Assembly: GCA_944387095.1 (NCBI GenBank)
Contig: CALXDP010000009.1
Span: forward strand, 22,323 to 86,322
Source: an uncultured Oscillospiraceae bacterium
GTDB lineage: Bacteria > Bacillota > Clostridia > Oscillospirales > Oscillospiraceae
Length of the DNA stretch: 64,000 nucleotides
Direction of reading: 5' to 3'
Shown: positions 1 to 8,039 of the stretch, piece by piece
Position numbering within the stretch: position 1 is the first letter of the stretch
Layout of the letters: each line of letters starts with the position of its first letter
Position numbers and translations under genes: made by a program
The notes under the pieces: model-generated
Database searches by the model: none
What the model was told of the DNA's origin: nothing
Seen by the model: only the letters and a program-made list of their open reading frames with translations

Positions 1-785
1 GGGTCAAACACCTGGATCTGGGAAAGGGCCTGGCACAGCTCGTCCCGCAGGGCGGTGTCCCCGCTGTCATAGCGGCACAACACCCGCAGATACTCCCGGC
101 TGCCGGTATACACCATGGCGTAGAGATAGCCGTCGTACACCGCGTCCCCCGGATCCTGGATGACGGCGGAAATAAAATCCACACCGCTCTCATCCGTCCA
201 CCGCTCCACGCTCACCCGGTTGTTCTCCTGCCAGGTCTGGCTGAGCAGGAAGCGGTACTCATAGTGCTCCACATGCTCCCGCACCGAGCTGTCCTCAAAC
301 AGGAATGGCAGGAAGGTGGACAGCTCAAAGCGGATCACATCCCCTATGCCGTTATAGGTGGCCGTCTCCCGGGAGATGGTGGCGTCAAACCCCGTTCCCT
401 GCGCCCGGGTGAACAGAGGGGACAGGGTGAAGTCAAACTGCGTCCCCGCCGGCAAGTCCAGGAGATACCCATCCAGCTCATTCACCAGCCGGGTCACTGT
501 CCCGTCCTCGTAGACAGTCTTTCGGTCTGTCTGGCCGTCAAAGGCGTCCACCGCCTGGCCGTCCCCATAGTTTTGGGTGGTATATCCCTCCGCCAGCCCC
601 GCGGTGCGCTCCGCCTGAGCGATGGGGTCCATGCCCAGCACCTCATACTTCAGCGTCCGCTTCACCGGCAGCAGGTAGGGATTCTGGGAGGAGATCAACT
701 CCCACACGCAGGCAATCAGCCCCAGGGCAGCCAGTACCAGCAGGCAAGCGGCCCATCGGGGCAGTTTTTTCTTCTTGGCGTTCAT
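1..785 (-). CDS. Exported or membrane-anchored protein of unknown function, 3' end cut by window edge
   Basis: An uninterrupted minus-strand frame runs from an ATG at 785 to the left edge without a stop, so the C-terminus is missing. The first residues are basic (MNAKKKK). A hydrophobic segment follows at about residues 12-27 and ends in LIAC, which fits a lipobox or an uncleaved signal anchor. The rest is acidic, mixed extracellular-type sequence with no domain I recognise. The glutaredoxin-like gene lies upstream on the same strand. Function is unknown; export is inferred from the N-terminus. Confidence 0.7.
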   Translation of the reverse strand, partial: MNAKKKKLPRWAACLLVLAALGLIACVWELISSQNPYLLPVKRTLKYEVLGMDPIAQAERTAGLAEGYTTQNYGDGQAVDAFDGQTDRKTVYEDGTVTRLVNELDGYLLDLPAGTQFDFTLSPLFTRAQGTGFDATISRETATYNGIGDVIRFELSTFLPFLFEDSSVREHVEHYEYRFLLSQTWQENNRVSVERWTDESGVDFISAVIQDPGDAVYDGYLYAMVYTGSREYLRVLCRYDSGDTALRDELCQALSQIQVFD

Positions 786-948
786 GGCGAATCCTCCATA
801 GCAAGCATTGTTCTATTATACCGCCCCCCAGGGGATGCCGCAACCCCCAATCCACCGCTCTTTTCTGGGCTGCCTTCAGCATGGCAGGTCCCTGCCGGGG
901 CGTTTCTTTTTGGCAACGCTCCGCTGCGTCTTTTGGGGCCCAGGGGGT

Positions 949-1218
949 TCAGCCTTCCTGCCCCGCCGCCAGCCGCCACACCCGCTCCACGTCCTCTGGC
1001 TCGGCGTGGCCTTCAAAGACCTTCTCCCCGCCCACATACCAGGTGGGGACGTAGTAATAGTCATGGGCATTGGCCATGGCCGCCTCCCGGCTCTCATCCA
1101 CAATGCGCAGGGGGATATCCTGCCACTCCGGGTGTTCTTTCAGCAGCTTCTGCTGAGCCCGGATAGCCAGCTTGCAATGGGGGCAGCCAGGGAGAATAAA
1201 CATCAGAATTTCTCTCAT
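949..1218 (-). CDS. Glutaredoxin-like thioredoxin-fold protein
   Basis: This 89-residue protein has a CPHC redox motif at residues 12-15 after the first beta strand. It also has the VPTWYVGGEKVFEG segment, with the cis-Pro position typical of glutaredoxin and thioredoxin folds. The family carries out thiol-disulfide exchange in the cytoplasm; the partner is unknown. The ATG at 1218 is chosen because AAAGGA lies about 8 nt upstream. A TTG at 1236 in the same frame has no ribosome binding site. The gene is divergent from tadA across an 85-bp gap. Confidence 0.8.
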   Translation of the reverse strand: MREILMFILPGCPHCKLAIRAQQKLLKEHPEWQDIPLRIVDESREAAMANAHDYYYVPTWYVGGEKVFEGHAEPEDVERVWRLAAGQEG

Positions 1219-1303
1219 AACCAGTTCCTTTCTCAAAAGATTCTTTTGTTTCCCGCGAAACTATGTTACCATGTTTTCAAGAAAAAGAACAGGAGGACTT
1301 TCC

Positions 1304-1759
1304 ATGACCCATGAGGACTATATGCGCCAAGCCCTGGATCTGGCCCGGGCCTGCATCCCCGGCGGTGACGTGCCGGTGGGATGTGTCATTGCCGACGCCC
1401 AGGGCAAGATCATCGGCCGGGGCCGTAACCGCCGGGAAGCGGACGGCAGCGCCGTGGCTCACGCGGAGATTGAGGCCATCACCCGGGCCTGCAAAACCTT
1501 GGGCAGCTGGCGGCTGGAGGGCTGTACCCTGTACGTCACCCTGGAGCCCTGTCCTATGTGCGCCGGAGCCATCCTCAACGCCCGGATTGCTCAGGTGCGT
1601 TACGGAGCCCGGGAAGAGAAGTCCGGGTGCTGCGGGTCGGTACTCAACCTGTTTGAGGAGCGGTTCAATCACCGCCCCCGCATCTACGGCGGGCTGCTGG
1701 AACAGGAGTGCCGGCAGGTCTTGGAGGATTTTTTTGCGGCGATCCGAAAAAAATCCTGA
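1304..1759 (+). CDS. tadA: tRNA-specific adenosine deaminase TadA
   Basis: This 151-residue zinc deaminase converts A34 to inosine in the anticodon of tRNA-Arg(ACG). The HAE motif (residues 53-55) supplies the zinc ligand and proton-shuttle Glu, and PCPMC (82-86) supplies the two Cys ligands. The length and the C-terminal region fit TadA better than free-base cytosine deaminases. The start is set by AGGAGG just upstream of the ATG at 1304. A strong terminator follows at 1878. In many Firmicutes tadA precedes the SRP RNA and dnaX, but neither is seen here. Confidence 0.93.
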   Translation: MTHEDYMRQALDLARACIPGGDVPVGCVIADAQGKIIGRGRNRREADGSAVAHAEIEAITRACKTLGSWRLEGCTLYVTLEPCPMCAGAILNARIAQVRYGAREEKSGCCGSVLNLFEERFNHRPRIYGGLLEQECRQVLEDFFAAIRKKS

Positions 1760-1820
1760 AGTTTTTCATGATTTAATATTTTTGTAACAACTTTCCTCGA
1801 ACTTTTGTAATGAGTTTCCT

Positions 1821-1859
1821 TTATCTTAATCCTTGCAAGAGATATCCTTTCTTTTTCAT
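1821..1859 (-). other. Possible 12-residue peptide ORF (MKKKGYLLQGLR)
   Basis: On the minus strand a GGAGGATAGA ribosome binding site precedes an ATG at 1859 and 12 codons ending in TAA. It lies in an AT-rich pocket just after the hairpin at 1878-1904. The basic, short product could be a leader peptide or a chance match. No downstream gene on this strand would obviously be its target. Confidence 0.2.
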
Positions 1860-1877
1860 TCTATCCTCCATCCTTTG

Positions 1878-1914
1878 AACCGAGGCATGCAAGCTGCCTC
1901 GGTTCGTCTTTTTT
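1878..1914 (+). terminator. Rho-independent terminator after tadA
   Basis: A 10-bp perfect stem (1878-1887 with 1895-1904) and a 7-nt loop are followed by a T-rich tract. It ends the tadA transcript. Confidence 0.85.
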
Positions 1915-2160
1915 ATGGAAGCGCGAGGGCGGGCGGAGCAGCGGGCTAAGACCGCAGCGAAGCCAAAAGCCCACACAGGCCCCCCAAGGCGCTGGATGGG
2001 TTTTGGCGCAGTCGGAGGGCTCAGCGCCGTGTCGCGCAGCCGCCGCTGCGCGGCAGCATACAAGCGCTTAAGCTATCGTGCGCAGCCCGGATGGACCGGA
2101 GGGAGAACTGCAAATCAAACAGCGTAAGGGCAGGCCCCCAGGACCTGCCCTCTCCAACTC
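1915..2160. other. Gene-free GC-rich stretch with hairpins
   Basis: No convincing protein gene is visible between tadA and xpt. The stretch contains an 8-bp perfect hairpin (2033-2052), a second one built from AGGGCAGG and CCTGCCCT around 2126-2152, and then a separate terminator. This layout could be an untranslated RNA gene. I do not see the conserved core of SRP RNA, 6S RNA, tmRNA or RNase P RNA. Confidence 0.3.
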
Positions 2161-2190
2161 CATCCACGGCGCTGCCCGTGGATGTTTTTT
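2161..2190 (+). terminator. Second, apparently orphan, plus-strand terminator
   Basis: A 9-bp stem (2161-2169 with 2176-2184) is followed by six Ts. There is no T-tract on the other strand, so it does not serve the convergent xpt. A plus-strand transcript other than tadA is implied, or it is a backup terminator. Confidence 0.75.
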
Positions 2191-2223
2191 CTGCCTTCTA
2201 TCCGTTCCCCATGCTTCCCCTCT

Positions 2224-2796
2224 TCAGCAGAACTGGATGCCGCCCTCCGAGTCCATAGACTTCACCCGAGCCAGGGATTCCACCCGGACTCCCATGGAGC
2301 GGATCAGCGCCCCGCCGGGCTGAAACGCCTTCTCCACCGCCACGCCGGCCCCTACCAGGGTGGCGCCCGCCTGCTCTACCAGCCGGATCAGCCCCTGCAT
2401 CGCCGCGCCGTTGGCCAGAAAATCATCCAGGATCAAAACCTGGTCTGTGGGGCGCAAAAAACGTTTCGACACCATGATGTCATACACCCGGCCATGGGTA
2501 AAGGACTCCACCTGGGCGGTATACACGTCCCCGGCAATGTTCTTGCTCCTGCTCTTTTTCGCAAAGACCACGGGGACCTGAAACGCCTGGGCAGCGATGC
2601 AGGCGATACCGATGCCCGAGGCCTCGATGGTCAGGATCTTGTTGACCCCTTCCCCCGCGTACAGCCGGGCCCACTCCTCCCCCATTCGGGCAAACAGCTC
2701 CACATCCATCTGATGGTTCAGAAAGCTGTCCACCTTCAAGATATTGCCGTCCTCAACAATACCGTCCTGTCGAATGCGGTCCTCCAGCAGCTTCAT
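2224..2796 (-). CDS. xpt: Xanthine phosphoribosyltransferase
   Basis: This 190-residue type I phosphoribosyltransferase converts xanthine and PRPP to XMP for purine salvage. The PRPP-binding loop reads VLILDDFLANG at about residues 125-135. The N-terminal MKLLEDRIRQDG and the IEASGIG segment are typical of Xpt, as is the length. The ATG at 2796 follows a GGAG sequence. I see no purine riboswitch core in the upstream 200 bp. The gene is divergent from noc and ends facing the terminator at 2161. Confidence 0.92.
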   Translation of the reverse strand: MKLLEDRIRQDGIVEDGNILKVDSFLNHQMDVELFARMGEEWARLYAGEGVNKILTIEASGIGIACIAAQAFQVPVVFAKKSRSKNIAGDVYTAQVESFTHGRVYDIMVSKRFLRPTDQVLILDDFLANGAAMQGLIRLVEQAGATLVGAGVAVEKAFQPGGALIRSMGVRVESLARVKSMDSEGGIQFC

Positions 2797-2953
2797 GGCT
2801 CCGCGCCCCCCTTTTCTCTTTCCCGTCCCGGGCCGGCCCCAGGATCTCTCCCCCTCATTGTAACAAAAACCGCCCCACCCCGCCACTCCTATTTTCAAAC
2901 GCGCAGATCTGCCGCCCACCCCCCCTTCTTCGACGGAAACTTCCCGTGGGATA

Positions 2954-2962
2954 TGGTATAAT
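2954..2962 (+). promoter_or_regulatory. Extended -10 promoter of noc
   Basis: TGGTATAAT gives a perfect -10 with the TGn extension. No good -35 is present at 16-18 nt. It lies 33 bp before the noc start. Confidence 0.6.
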
Positions 2963-2994
2963 TTTGGAAAATTCTAACATAAGGCGGCGATTTT

Positions 2995-3780
2995 ATGGCC
3001 TTCTTTTCCAAGTCCTCCAAACGGCAGGTGCTGGATCTTCCCATTGCCTCCATCATTCCCAATCCCAATCAGCCCCGTCAGCTCTTTGACGAAGAGGAGC
3101 TGAATGAACTGTCCCGGTCTATTGCCCAGCTGGGTATTTTGCAGCCCCTCTCCGTGCGCCGGGCCCAGGGGGGCTGGGAACTGATTGCCGGAGAGCGCCG
3201 TCTGCGGGCGGCGAAGCTGGCAGGGCTGGCCACGGTGCCCTGTCTGCCGGTGGAGGTGGATGAGGACACCTCCGCCCTGCTGGCCCTGGTGGAAAACATA
3301 CAGCGCAGGGATCTGGACGTGTGGGAGGAGGCCGCGGCGCTGCGGCAGCTCATTGACCGGTTTCATCTTTCCCAGGAGGAGGCGGCCCGCCGGGTGGGCA
3401 AGAGCCAGTCCGCCGTGGCCAATAAGCTGCGTCTGCTGAAACTGCCAGATGATGTGATTGCCGGACTGAAGCAGGCCCGGCTCACTGAGCGCCATGCCCG
3501 GGCCCTGCTCCGGCTGGACAGCCCTGAGCTGCAACGAAGGGCCGCCCAGCACATCATCCACTCCGGTCTCAACGTGGCCCAGACAGAACAGTACATAGAC
3601 AGGCTGTGCCGGAAGCCCCGTCGAAAAGCGGTCCCCATCTACCGCACCAAAGATGTCCGCCTGTTTCTCAACACCATTCAGCGGGGTCTGGCCGTGATGC
3701 AGTCCGCCGGCGTTCAGGCCCGCTGCGGCCGGGAGGAAACCGACCGGGAGATCACCCTGATTATTCACATTCCCAAATAA
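2995..3780 (+). CDS. noc: Nucleoid occlusion protein Noc (ParB family)
   Basis: This 261-residue ParB-family CTPase/clamp should bind Noc-binding sites and block division over the nucleoid. It has the CTP-binding GERRLRAA motif (about residues 66-73) and ENIQRRDLD. A helix-turn-helix follows around 130-155, and the C-terminal dimer domain ends in HIPK, as in B. subtilis Noc. The DNA-recognition region reads KSQSAVANKLRLLKL and later TERHARAL. That is the Q-K-K-R pattern reported for Noc rather than the R-T-A-G type of ParB. The N-terminus MAFFSKSSKR could be the short amphipathic membrane anchor. The paralogue spo0J lies about 1 kb downstream. Confidence 0.88.
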   Translation: MAFFSKSSKRQVLDLPIASIIPNPNQPRQLFDEEELNELSRSIAQLGILQPLSVRRAQGGWELIAGERRLRAAKLAGLATVPCLPVEVDEDTSALLALVENIQRRDLDVWEEAAALRQLIDRFHLSQEEAARRVGKSQSAVANKLRLLKLPDDVIAGLKQARLTERHARALLRLDSPELQRRAAQHIIHSGLNVAQTEQYIDRLCRKPRRKAVPIYRTKDVRLFLNTIQRGLAVMQSAGVQARCGREETDREITLIIHIPK

Positions 3781-3850
3781 AAACACTGGCGGTCTCAGGG
3801 CAGGTTGGAGCCGCCGCTGTGCTTGCTGTCGCCTTTCTCTCCCAACCTCT

Positions 3851-3866
3851 TGTTTCACGTGAAACA
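3851..3866. promoter_or_regulatory. parS site 1
   Basis: The perfect 16-bp palindrome TGTTTCACGTGAAACA matches the conserved bacterial parS consensus. It lies between noc and soj and is the loading site for Spo0J. Confidence 0.93.
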
Positions 3867-3905
3867 TTATGGCATCGGATAGGGATCCCTGATGGCAGCA
3901 GCGAT

Positions 3906-3947
3906 AAAAATTATGGAATGTTTCACGTGAAACATTCCATAATTTTT
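3906..3947. promoter_or_regulatory. parS site 2 inside a 42-bp perfect palindrome
   Basis: The parS core (3919-3934) is centred in a perfect inverted repeat with two 21-nt arms and no loop. The arms end in A-runs and T-runs, so the element could also fold as a bidirectional terminator ending the noc transcript. It sits just upstream of the soj promoter. Confidence 0.9.
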
Positions 3948-3969
3948 TCCCTTCCTTCTGGGAAAGTGG

Positions 3970-3998
3970 TTGCAATGTGCTTTGGAAATGGATATAAT
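3970..3998 (+). promoter_or_regulatory. Promoter of soj-spo0J
   Basis: TTGCAA (3970-3975) is followed by a 17-nt spacer and TATAAT (3993-3998). The 5' leader to the soj ATG would be about 65 nt. The promoter lies 22 bp after the parS palindrome, so spreading Spo0J could reach it. Confidence 0.75.
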
Positions 3999-4071
3999 GA
4001 AAGTCACCGATATCATTGTCCGGTTGTTCATGCTGCGGCGCGGCGCGCCGGGAAAAGGCGGGGATTCCCCT

Positions 4072-4839
4072 ATGGGCAAGACCATTGCGATTGTCAATCA
4101 AAAGGGCGGTGTGGGAAAGACCACCACCTGTGTAAATCTGGCCGCCGCCCTCACCGGGCTGGGGGCCAAGGTGCTGGTGTGCGATTTTGACCCCCAGGGC
4201 AATGCCACCTCCGGGTTTGGCGTGGACAAGACCCATTCCCCCAACATCTATGACGTGATCATGGGGCTGATTCCTCTCTCCCGGGCCGTGGTGTCCACCA
4301 AATGGGCCGATGTGGTCCCCGCCAACAAATCCCTGTCGGGCGCCACTGTGGAGCTGATTTCTTTAGAACAGCGGGAATACCGCCTGCGCGACGCCCTCAA
4401 AGAGGTGAAAGACCGCTACGATTTTTTGTTTATCGACTGTCCTCCCTCCCTGGAGCTGCTTACTCTGGACGCTTTGTGCGCTGCGGACACCCTTTTGGTG
4501 CCGGTGCAGTGTGAATACTACGCCCTGGAAGGACTCAGCGATCTGTTGTATACCGTCCGCCTGGCCAAACGCTCTCTCAATCCCTCCTTGGAGCTGGAGG
4601 GCGTGCTGCTCACCATGTACGACGGGCGCACCAACCTGTCCATGCAGGTGGCGGAAGAGGTCAAGCGCTACTTCCCCGGCAAAGTGTATGCCTCGGTGAT
4701 CCCCCGAAACGTCCGGCTCTCTGAGGCCCCCAGCCACGGGAAACCCGTGTCCGCCTATGACCGGCTGTCCCGGGGGGCAGACGCCTATGAGGCCATGGCC
4801 CGGGAATTTTATCGCAAAAATGCCGGCAAGATTTCCTGA
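4072..4839 (+). CDS. soj: Chromosome-partitioning ATPase Soj (ParA)
   Basis: This 255-residue ParA ATPase binds DNA in its ATP form and is stimulated by Spo0J to move or position origins; in Bacilli it also modulates DnaA. The deviant Walker A motif KGGVGKTT is at residues 11-18 and IDCPPSL is the Walker B region. The IPRNVRLSEAPSHGKP signature is present near the C-terminus. The ATG at 4072 is chosen because it lies next to GGGGA and matches the usual ParA start. An in-frame extension to 3970 would overlap the promoter. Confidence 0.95.
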   Translation: MGKTIAIVNQKGGVGKTTTCVNLAAALTGLGAKVLVCDFDPQGNATSGFGVDKTHSPNIYDVIMGLIPLSRAVVSTKWADVVPANKSLSGATVELISLEQREYRLRDALKEVKDRYDFLFIDCPPSLELLTLDALCAADTLLVPVQCEYYALEGLSDLLYTVRLAKRSLNPSLELEGVLLTMYDGRTNLSMQVAEEVKRYFPGKVYASVIPRNVRLSEAPSHGKPVSAYDRLSRGADAYEAMAREFYRKNAGKIS

Positions 4840-4867
4840 ACAGATTTAGAAAGGAAGGTTTGTACTC

Positions 4868-5764
4868 ATGGCAAAAGCCAAAGGTCTGGGCCGGGGCCTG
4901 GGCGCCCTCATGGGCGACGCCGCCTTGCAGACGCAGGAGTCCGGTTCTGTCTTTTTGCCCATCTCCCAGGTGGAGCCCGGCTTGCATCAGCCCAGGAAGC
5001 ACTTTGATGACCAGGCCCTGTCTGACTTGGCCGACTCCATTCGGGAGCACGGCATCATTCAGCCCCTGACCGTGCGGCGGCTTAGCTCCGGATATTATCA
5101 AATCATCGCCGGCGAGCGCCGGTGGCGGGCGGCCAAATTGGCGGGTCTTGCCGAAGTGCCCGCCGTTATTGTAGAGGCCGACGATAAAAAGGTGATGGAG
5201 CTGGGTTTGATTGAAAATCTCCAGCGGGAGGACCTCAATCCCATGGAGGAGGCGGAGGGCTACCTCCTGCTGCTCACCGATTACGGGATGACCCAGGAAG
5301 AGGTGGCCAAGCGAATGGGCAAGTCCCGCCCCGCCATTGCCAACGCCCTGCGGCTCACCGCTCTGCCCCCCGCCGTCCGGGCGCTGTTGGTGGAAGGGGT
5401 CCTCTCCGCCGGACACGGACGCGCCGTGCTTATGGTAGAGGGAGAAACAGCTCAGGAGGCCTTCGCCAAGGAGATTGTTCAGCGGGGTCTCAGCGTCCGG
5501 CAGGCGGAAACCGCGGCAAAGACCTTCACTTTGCCCCATCCCGCCCCAAAACGGACGTCAAAAGAGGATCCCAACCGCATCTATGTGGAGGCGGCGGAAC
5601 AGAGTCTGTCCGGCCGCCTGGGCCGAAAGGTCACCATTACCACCGGTCGGAGGAAGGGACGCCTGGAGCTGGAATTTTACAACATGGACGATTTAAACAG
5701 CCTACTGGATCTGTTAAATACTCTCGTCCCCAAATCTGTACGGGAGGGTGAACCCATTGGCTAA
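4868..5764 (+). CDS. spo0J: Chromosome-partitioning protein Spo0J (ParB)
   Basis: This 298-residue ParB protein starts MAKAKGLGRGLGAL, the conserved ParA-stimulating N-terminal motif. It carries the CTP-binding GERRWRAAKLAG motif and ENLQREDLNPMEEA. The DNA-recognition stretch is GKSRPAIANALRLTAL and later SAGHGRA, a parS-type pattern unlike that of Noc. It loads at the three parS sites here, spreads as a clamp and recruits SMC. A ribosome binding site (AAAGGAAGG) precedes the ATG. The 3' end overlaps the next gene. Confidence 0.95.
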   Translation: MAKAKGLGRGLGALMGDAALQTQESGSVFLPISQVEPGLHQPRKHFDDQALSDLADSIREHGIIQPLTVRRLSSGYYQIIAGERRWRAAKLAGLAEVPAVIVEADDKKVMELGLIENLQREDLNPMEEAEGYLLLLTDYGMTQEEVAKRMGKSRPAIANALRLTALPPAVRALLVEGVLSAGHGRAVLMVEGETAQEAFAKEIVQRGLSVRQAETAAKTFTLPHPAPKRTSKEDPNRIYVEAAEQSLSGRLGRKVTITTGRRKGRLELEFYNMDDLNSLLDLLNTLVPKSVREGEPIG

Positions 5765-6317
5765 AAAACCATCTCAGACCGACCTGCCTGAGGAGGAGCT
5801 TTCCAAGGGTGATCCCCCGATCCGGCCCCGCCGCAAGCAGTCGGTGGTCATTTACCTGGTCATCCTCTTCGCCGCCGCGTTTCTGCTGCTCCTGATGGCC
5901 TACTTCATGCAGCAGCGCAACAGCAACGCCATCATCGGCAACCTCCAGGATTCTCTCACCTCCTTCCAAACAGTGGATGAGCTGCGGGACGAAAACGAAC
6001 TGCTTCGGGAGCAGATTTCCAACCTGGAAGACCAGCTTCAGCAGGCCCAGGCGGACCTGCAACAGATGGAAGGGGCCACCCAGGAAACCGCCGAACAGAT
6101 GGCGCAACTGCAACGGCAGCTGGAGGCCCTATCCCTGCTGAGCCAGGCGGAATTGCTCTATTACACGGACGCCCCAGAGGACGCCGCGGAAGTTTTACAG
6201 CGCCTGGGTGATCAGGAGGATCTGGTTCAAGCGCTGGAGGAAGATCAGGCCGCCCGGTACGCATCTTTGCGGGATTCTCTCACCCAGGCGGGCTATCTGG
6301 AGGAATCCGAGGGATAA
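5757..6317 (+). CDS. Membrane protein with coiled coil, unknown function
   Basis: This is a 186-residue protein with a charged N-terminus, one membrane segment at about residues 30-50, and a long Gln/Glu-rich coiled coil (about 60-130). An acidic Ala/Asp-rich tail follows, giving an N-in, C-out layout that resembles FtsB/DivIC-like division proteins only in shape. The TTG at 5757 is preferred because GGGAGGG lies 8-9 nt upstream; a GTG at 5748 overlaps that ribosome binding site. It overlaps spo0J by 8 nt, so it is probably translationally coupled. Confidence 0.75.
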   Translation: MAKKPSQTDLPEEELSKGDPPIRPRRKQSVVIYLVILFAAAFLLLLMAYFMQQRNSNAIIGNLQDSLTSFQTVDELRDENELLREQISNLEDQLQQAQADLQQMEGATQETAEQMAQLQRQLEALSLLSQAELLYYTDAPEDAAEVLQRLGDQEDLVQALEEDQAARYASLRDSLTQAGYLEESEG

Positions 6318-6346
6318 CCATATCTCGGGCCAAGTTTACAGGGAAG

Positions 6347-6362
6347 TGTTTCACGTGAAACA
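6347..6362. promoter_or_regulatory. parS site 3, overlapping the likely serS -35
   Basis: This is a third perfect copy of the 16-bp parS palindrome. TTCACG at 6350-6355, within parS, lies 17 nt before TATAAA (6373-6378), so the best serS promoter has its -35 inside the site. Confidence 0.9.
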
Positions 6363-6413
6363 TCGACAACCATATAAAGTGAAATAAAATATAAGGAAAA
6401 GGGTGCATTAACT

Positions 6414-7715
6414 ATGCTGGACATCAAGTTTATCCGGGAAAATCCGGACGCAGTCAAGGAAAACATCAAAAAGAAGTTTCAGGAGGAAAAGCTTCCCCTG
6501 GTGGACCAGGTCATCGAGCTGGACCGGCGGAACCGGGATGCCATGACCGAAGCCAACACCCTCCGGGCCGCCCGGAACACCCTGTCCAAGCAGGTGGGCG
6601 TCCTCATGGGGCAGGCCAAGAAGGACCCCTCCAAGCTGGAGGAGGCGGAGGCCGCCAAGGCTCAGGTGAAGGCCAACGCCGACCGGCTGGCTGAGCTGGA
6701 GCGGTTGGAGGATGAGCTGGCCCAGGAAATCCACAAGATTATGCTGATTATCCCCCAGATGATCGATCCCTCCGTCCCCATTGGCCCAGACGACTCCGCC
6801 AACGTGGAGGTGGAGCGGTTTGGCGAACCGGTAGTGCCCAACTATGACATCCCCTACCACACTGAAATCATGGAGAAGTTTGACGGGGTGGACATGGACG
6901 CCGCCGGCCGGGTGTCCGGCGCGGGCTTCTACTATCTCCTGGGGGACATTGCCCGGCTCCACTCCGCCGTGCTGGCCTATGCCCGGGACTTTATGATCAA
7001 CAAGGGCTTCACCTACTGCATCCCCCCCTTCATGATTCACGGCAACGTGGTGGAGGGGGTCATGAGCCAGACCGATATGGATGCCATGATGTATAAGATC
7101 GAGGGAGAGGATCTGTACCTCATCGGCACCAGCGAGCACTCCATGATCGGCAAGTTCATCGATCAGATCATCCCGGAGGAGTCCCTGCCCCAGACCCTCA
7201 CCTCCTACTCCCCCTGCTTCCGCAAGGAGAAGGGTTCCCATGGCATTGAGGAGCGGGGCGTGTACCGCATCCATCAGTTCGAGAAGCAGGAGATGATCGT
7301 GGTGTGCGCGCCGGAGGACTCCATGGCCTGGTATGAGAAGATGTGGCGCTACTCCGTGGAGCTGTTCCGCTCCCTGGATATCCCCGTGCGCCAGCTGGAG
7401 TGCTGCTCCGGCGATCTGGCCGACCTGAAGGTGAAGTCCTGCGACATCGAGGCCTGGTCCCCCCGGCAGAAGAAGTACTTTGAGGTATGCTCCTGCTCCA
7501 ACCTGGGAGACGCCCAGGCCCGCCGCTTGAAAATGCGGGTCAAGGGCGAGCGGGGCACCTACCTGCCCCACACCCTGAATAACACCGTGGTAGCTCCCCC
7601 CCGGATGCTCATTGCCTTCCTGGAAAACAACCTCCAGGCCGACGGCACGGTGAAGATTCCCCAGGTGCTCTGGCCCTATATGGGCGGCACCCAGGTGCTG
7701 ATTCCCAAGCACTAA
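6414..7715 (+). CDS. serS: Seryl-tRNA synthetase
   Basis: This 433-residue class II synthetase charges tRNA-Ser. The N-terminal half (about 1-100) is the long antiparallel coiled-coil arm that contacts tRNA. Class II motif 2 appears as the CFRKEKGSHG region, and the C-terminal motif 3 area includes the NNTVVAPPRMLIAFLENN stretch. Length is standard. Upstream I see no T-box, only a parS site over the -35 region. It is monocistronic; a convergent small gene follows. Confidence 0.96.
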   Translation: MLDIKFIRENPDAVKENIKKKFQEEKLPLVDQVIELDRRNRDAMTEANTLRAARNTLSKQVGVLMGQAKKDPSKLEEAEAAKAQVKANADRLAELERLEDELAQEIHKIMLIIPQMIDPSVPIGPDDSANVEVERFGEPVVPNYDIPYHTEIMEKFDGVDMDAAGRVSGAGFYYLLGDIARLHSAVLAYARDFMINKGFTYCIPPFMIHGNVVEGVMSQTDMDAMMYKIEGEDLYLIGTSEHSMIGKFIDQIIPEESLPQTLTSYSPCFRKEKGSHGIEERGVYRIHQFEKQEMIVVCAPEDSMAWYEKMWRYSVELFRSLDIPVRQLECCSGDLADLKVKSCDIEAWSPRQKKYFEVCSCSNLGDAQARRLKMRVKGERGTYLPHTLNNTVVAPPRMLIAFLENNLQADGTVKIPQVLWPYMGGTQVLIPKH

Positions 7716-7740
7716 AACCGCGCCGCCCGGGCTTCGGTGG

Positions 7741-8019
7741 TCAAAAACAGGCGCGCATACCCAGCTGGAGGCCCAGGGCCAGCCCCTGGCAGAAGAGCAT
7801 GTAGCCCTCCAGCTCCCCCTGCTCCTCCCGGTTTTCCCCGTATTTCTGGAACAGGGTCCGGGCCTCCCCTTTCAGGAGGCCCAACAGCGCCTCCCGCTGC
7901 GTCCCGGCAAAGCGCCGGCTGTCCTGGTAATCCTTGACGATGTCCTCGTCATGGAGCCATTTGGTCAGATCCCGCCGGCCGATGGCATAGTGATAAAGGG
8001 CGTCGTAGAGTGTTGTCAT
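7741..8019 (-). CDS. Small soluble protein of unknown function
   Basis: This is a 92-residue protein, rich in Leu, Glu and Gln, with no membrane segment and no domain I recognise. It is expressed from a strong consensus promoter (8064-8093) carrying two identical palindromic operators. It is divergent from an XRE-type regulator, so it is probably that regulator's target. It lies tail-to-tail with serS. Confidence 0.75.
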   Translation of the reverse strand: MTTLYDALYHYAIGRRDLTKWLHDEDIVKDYQDSRRFAGTQREALLGLLKGEARTLFQKYGENREEQGELEGYMLFCQGLALGLQLGMRACF

Positions 8020-8039
8020 GGTAGTTCCTCACCTTCTTT

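Noticed and set aside
1760-2223. SRP (4.5S-type) RNA between tadA and xpt
   Set aside because: The conserved core with the GGAAG/AGCAG asymmetric loop is not present on either strand.
2797-2994. Purine riboswitch upstream of xpt
   Set aside because: The conserved junction elements are absent; only promoter-like sequence is visible.
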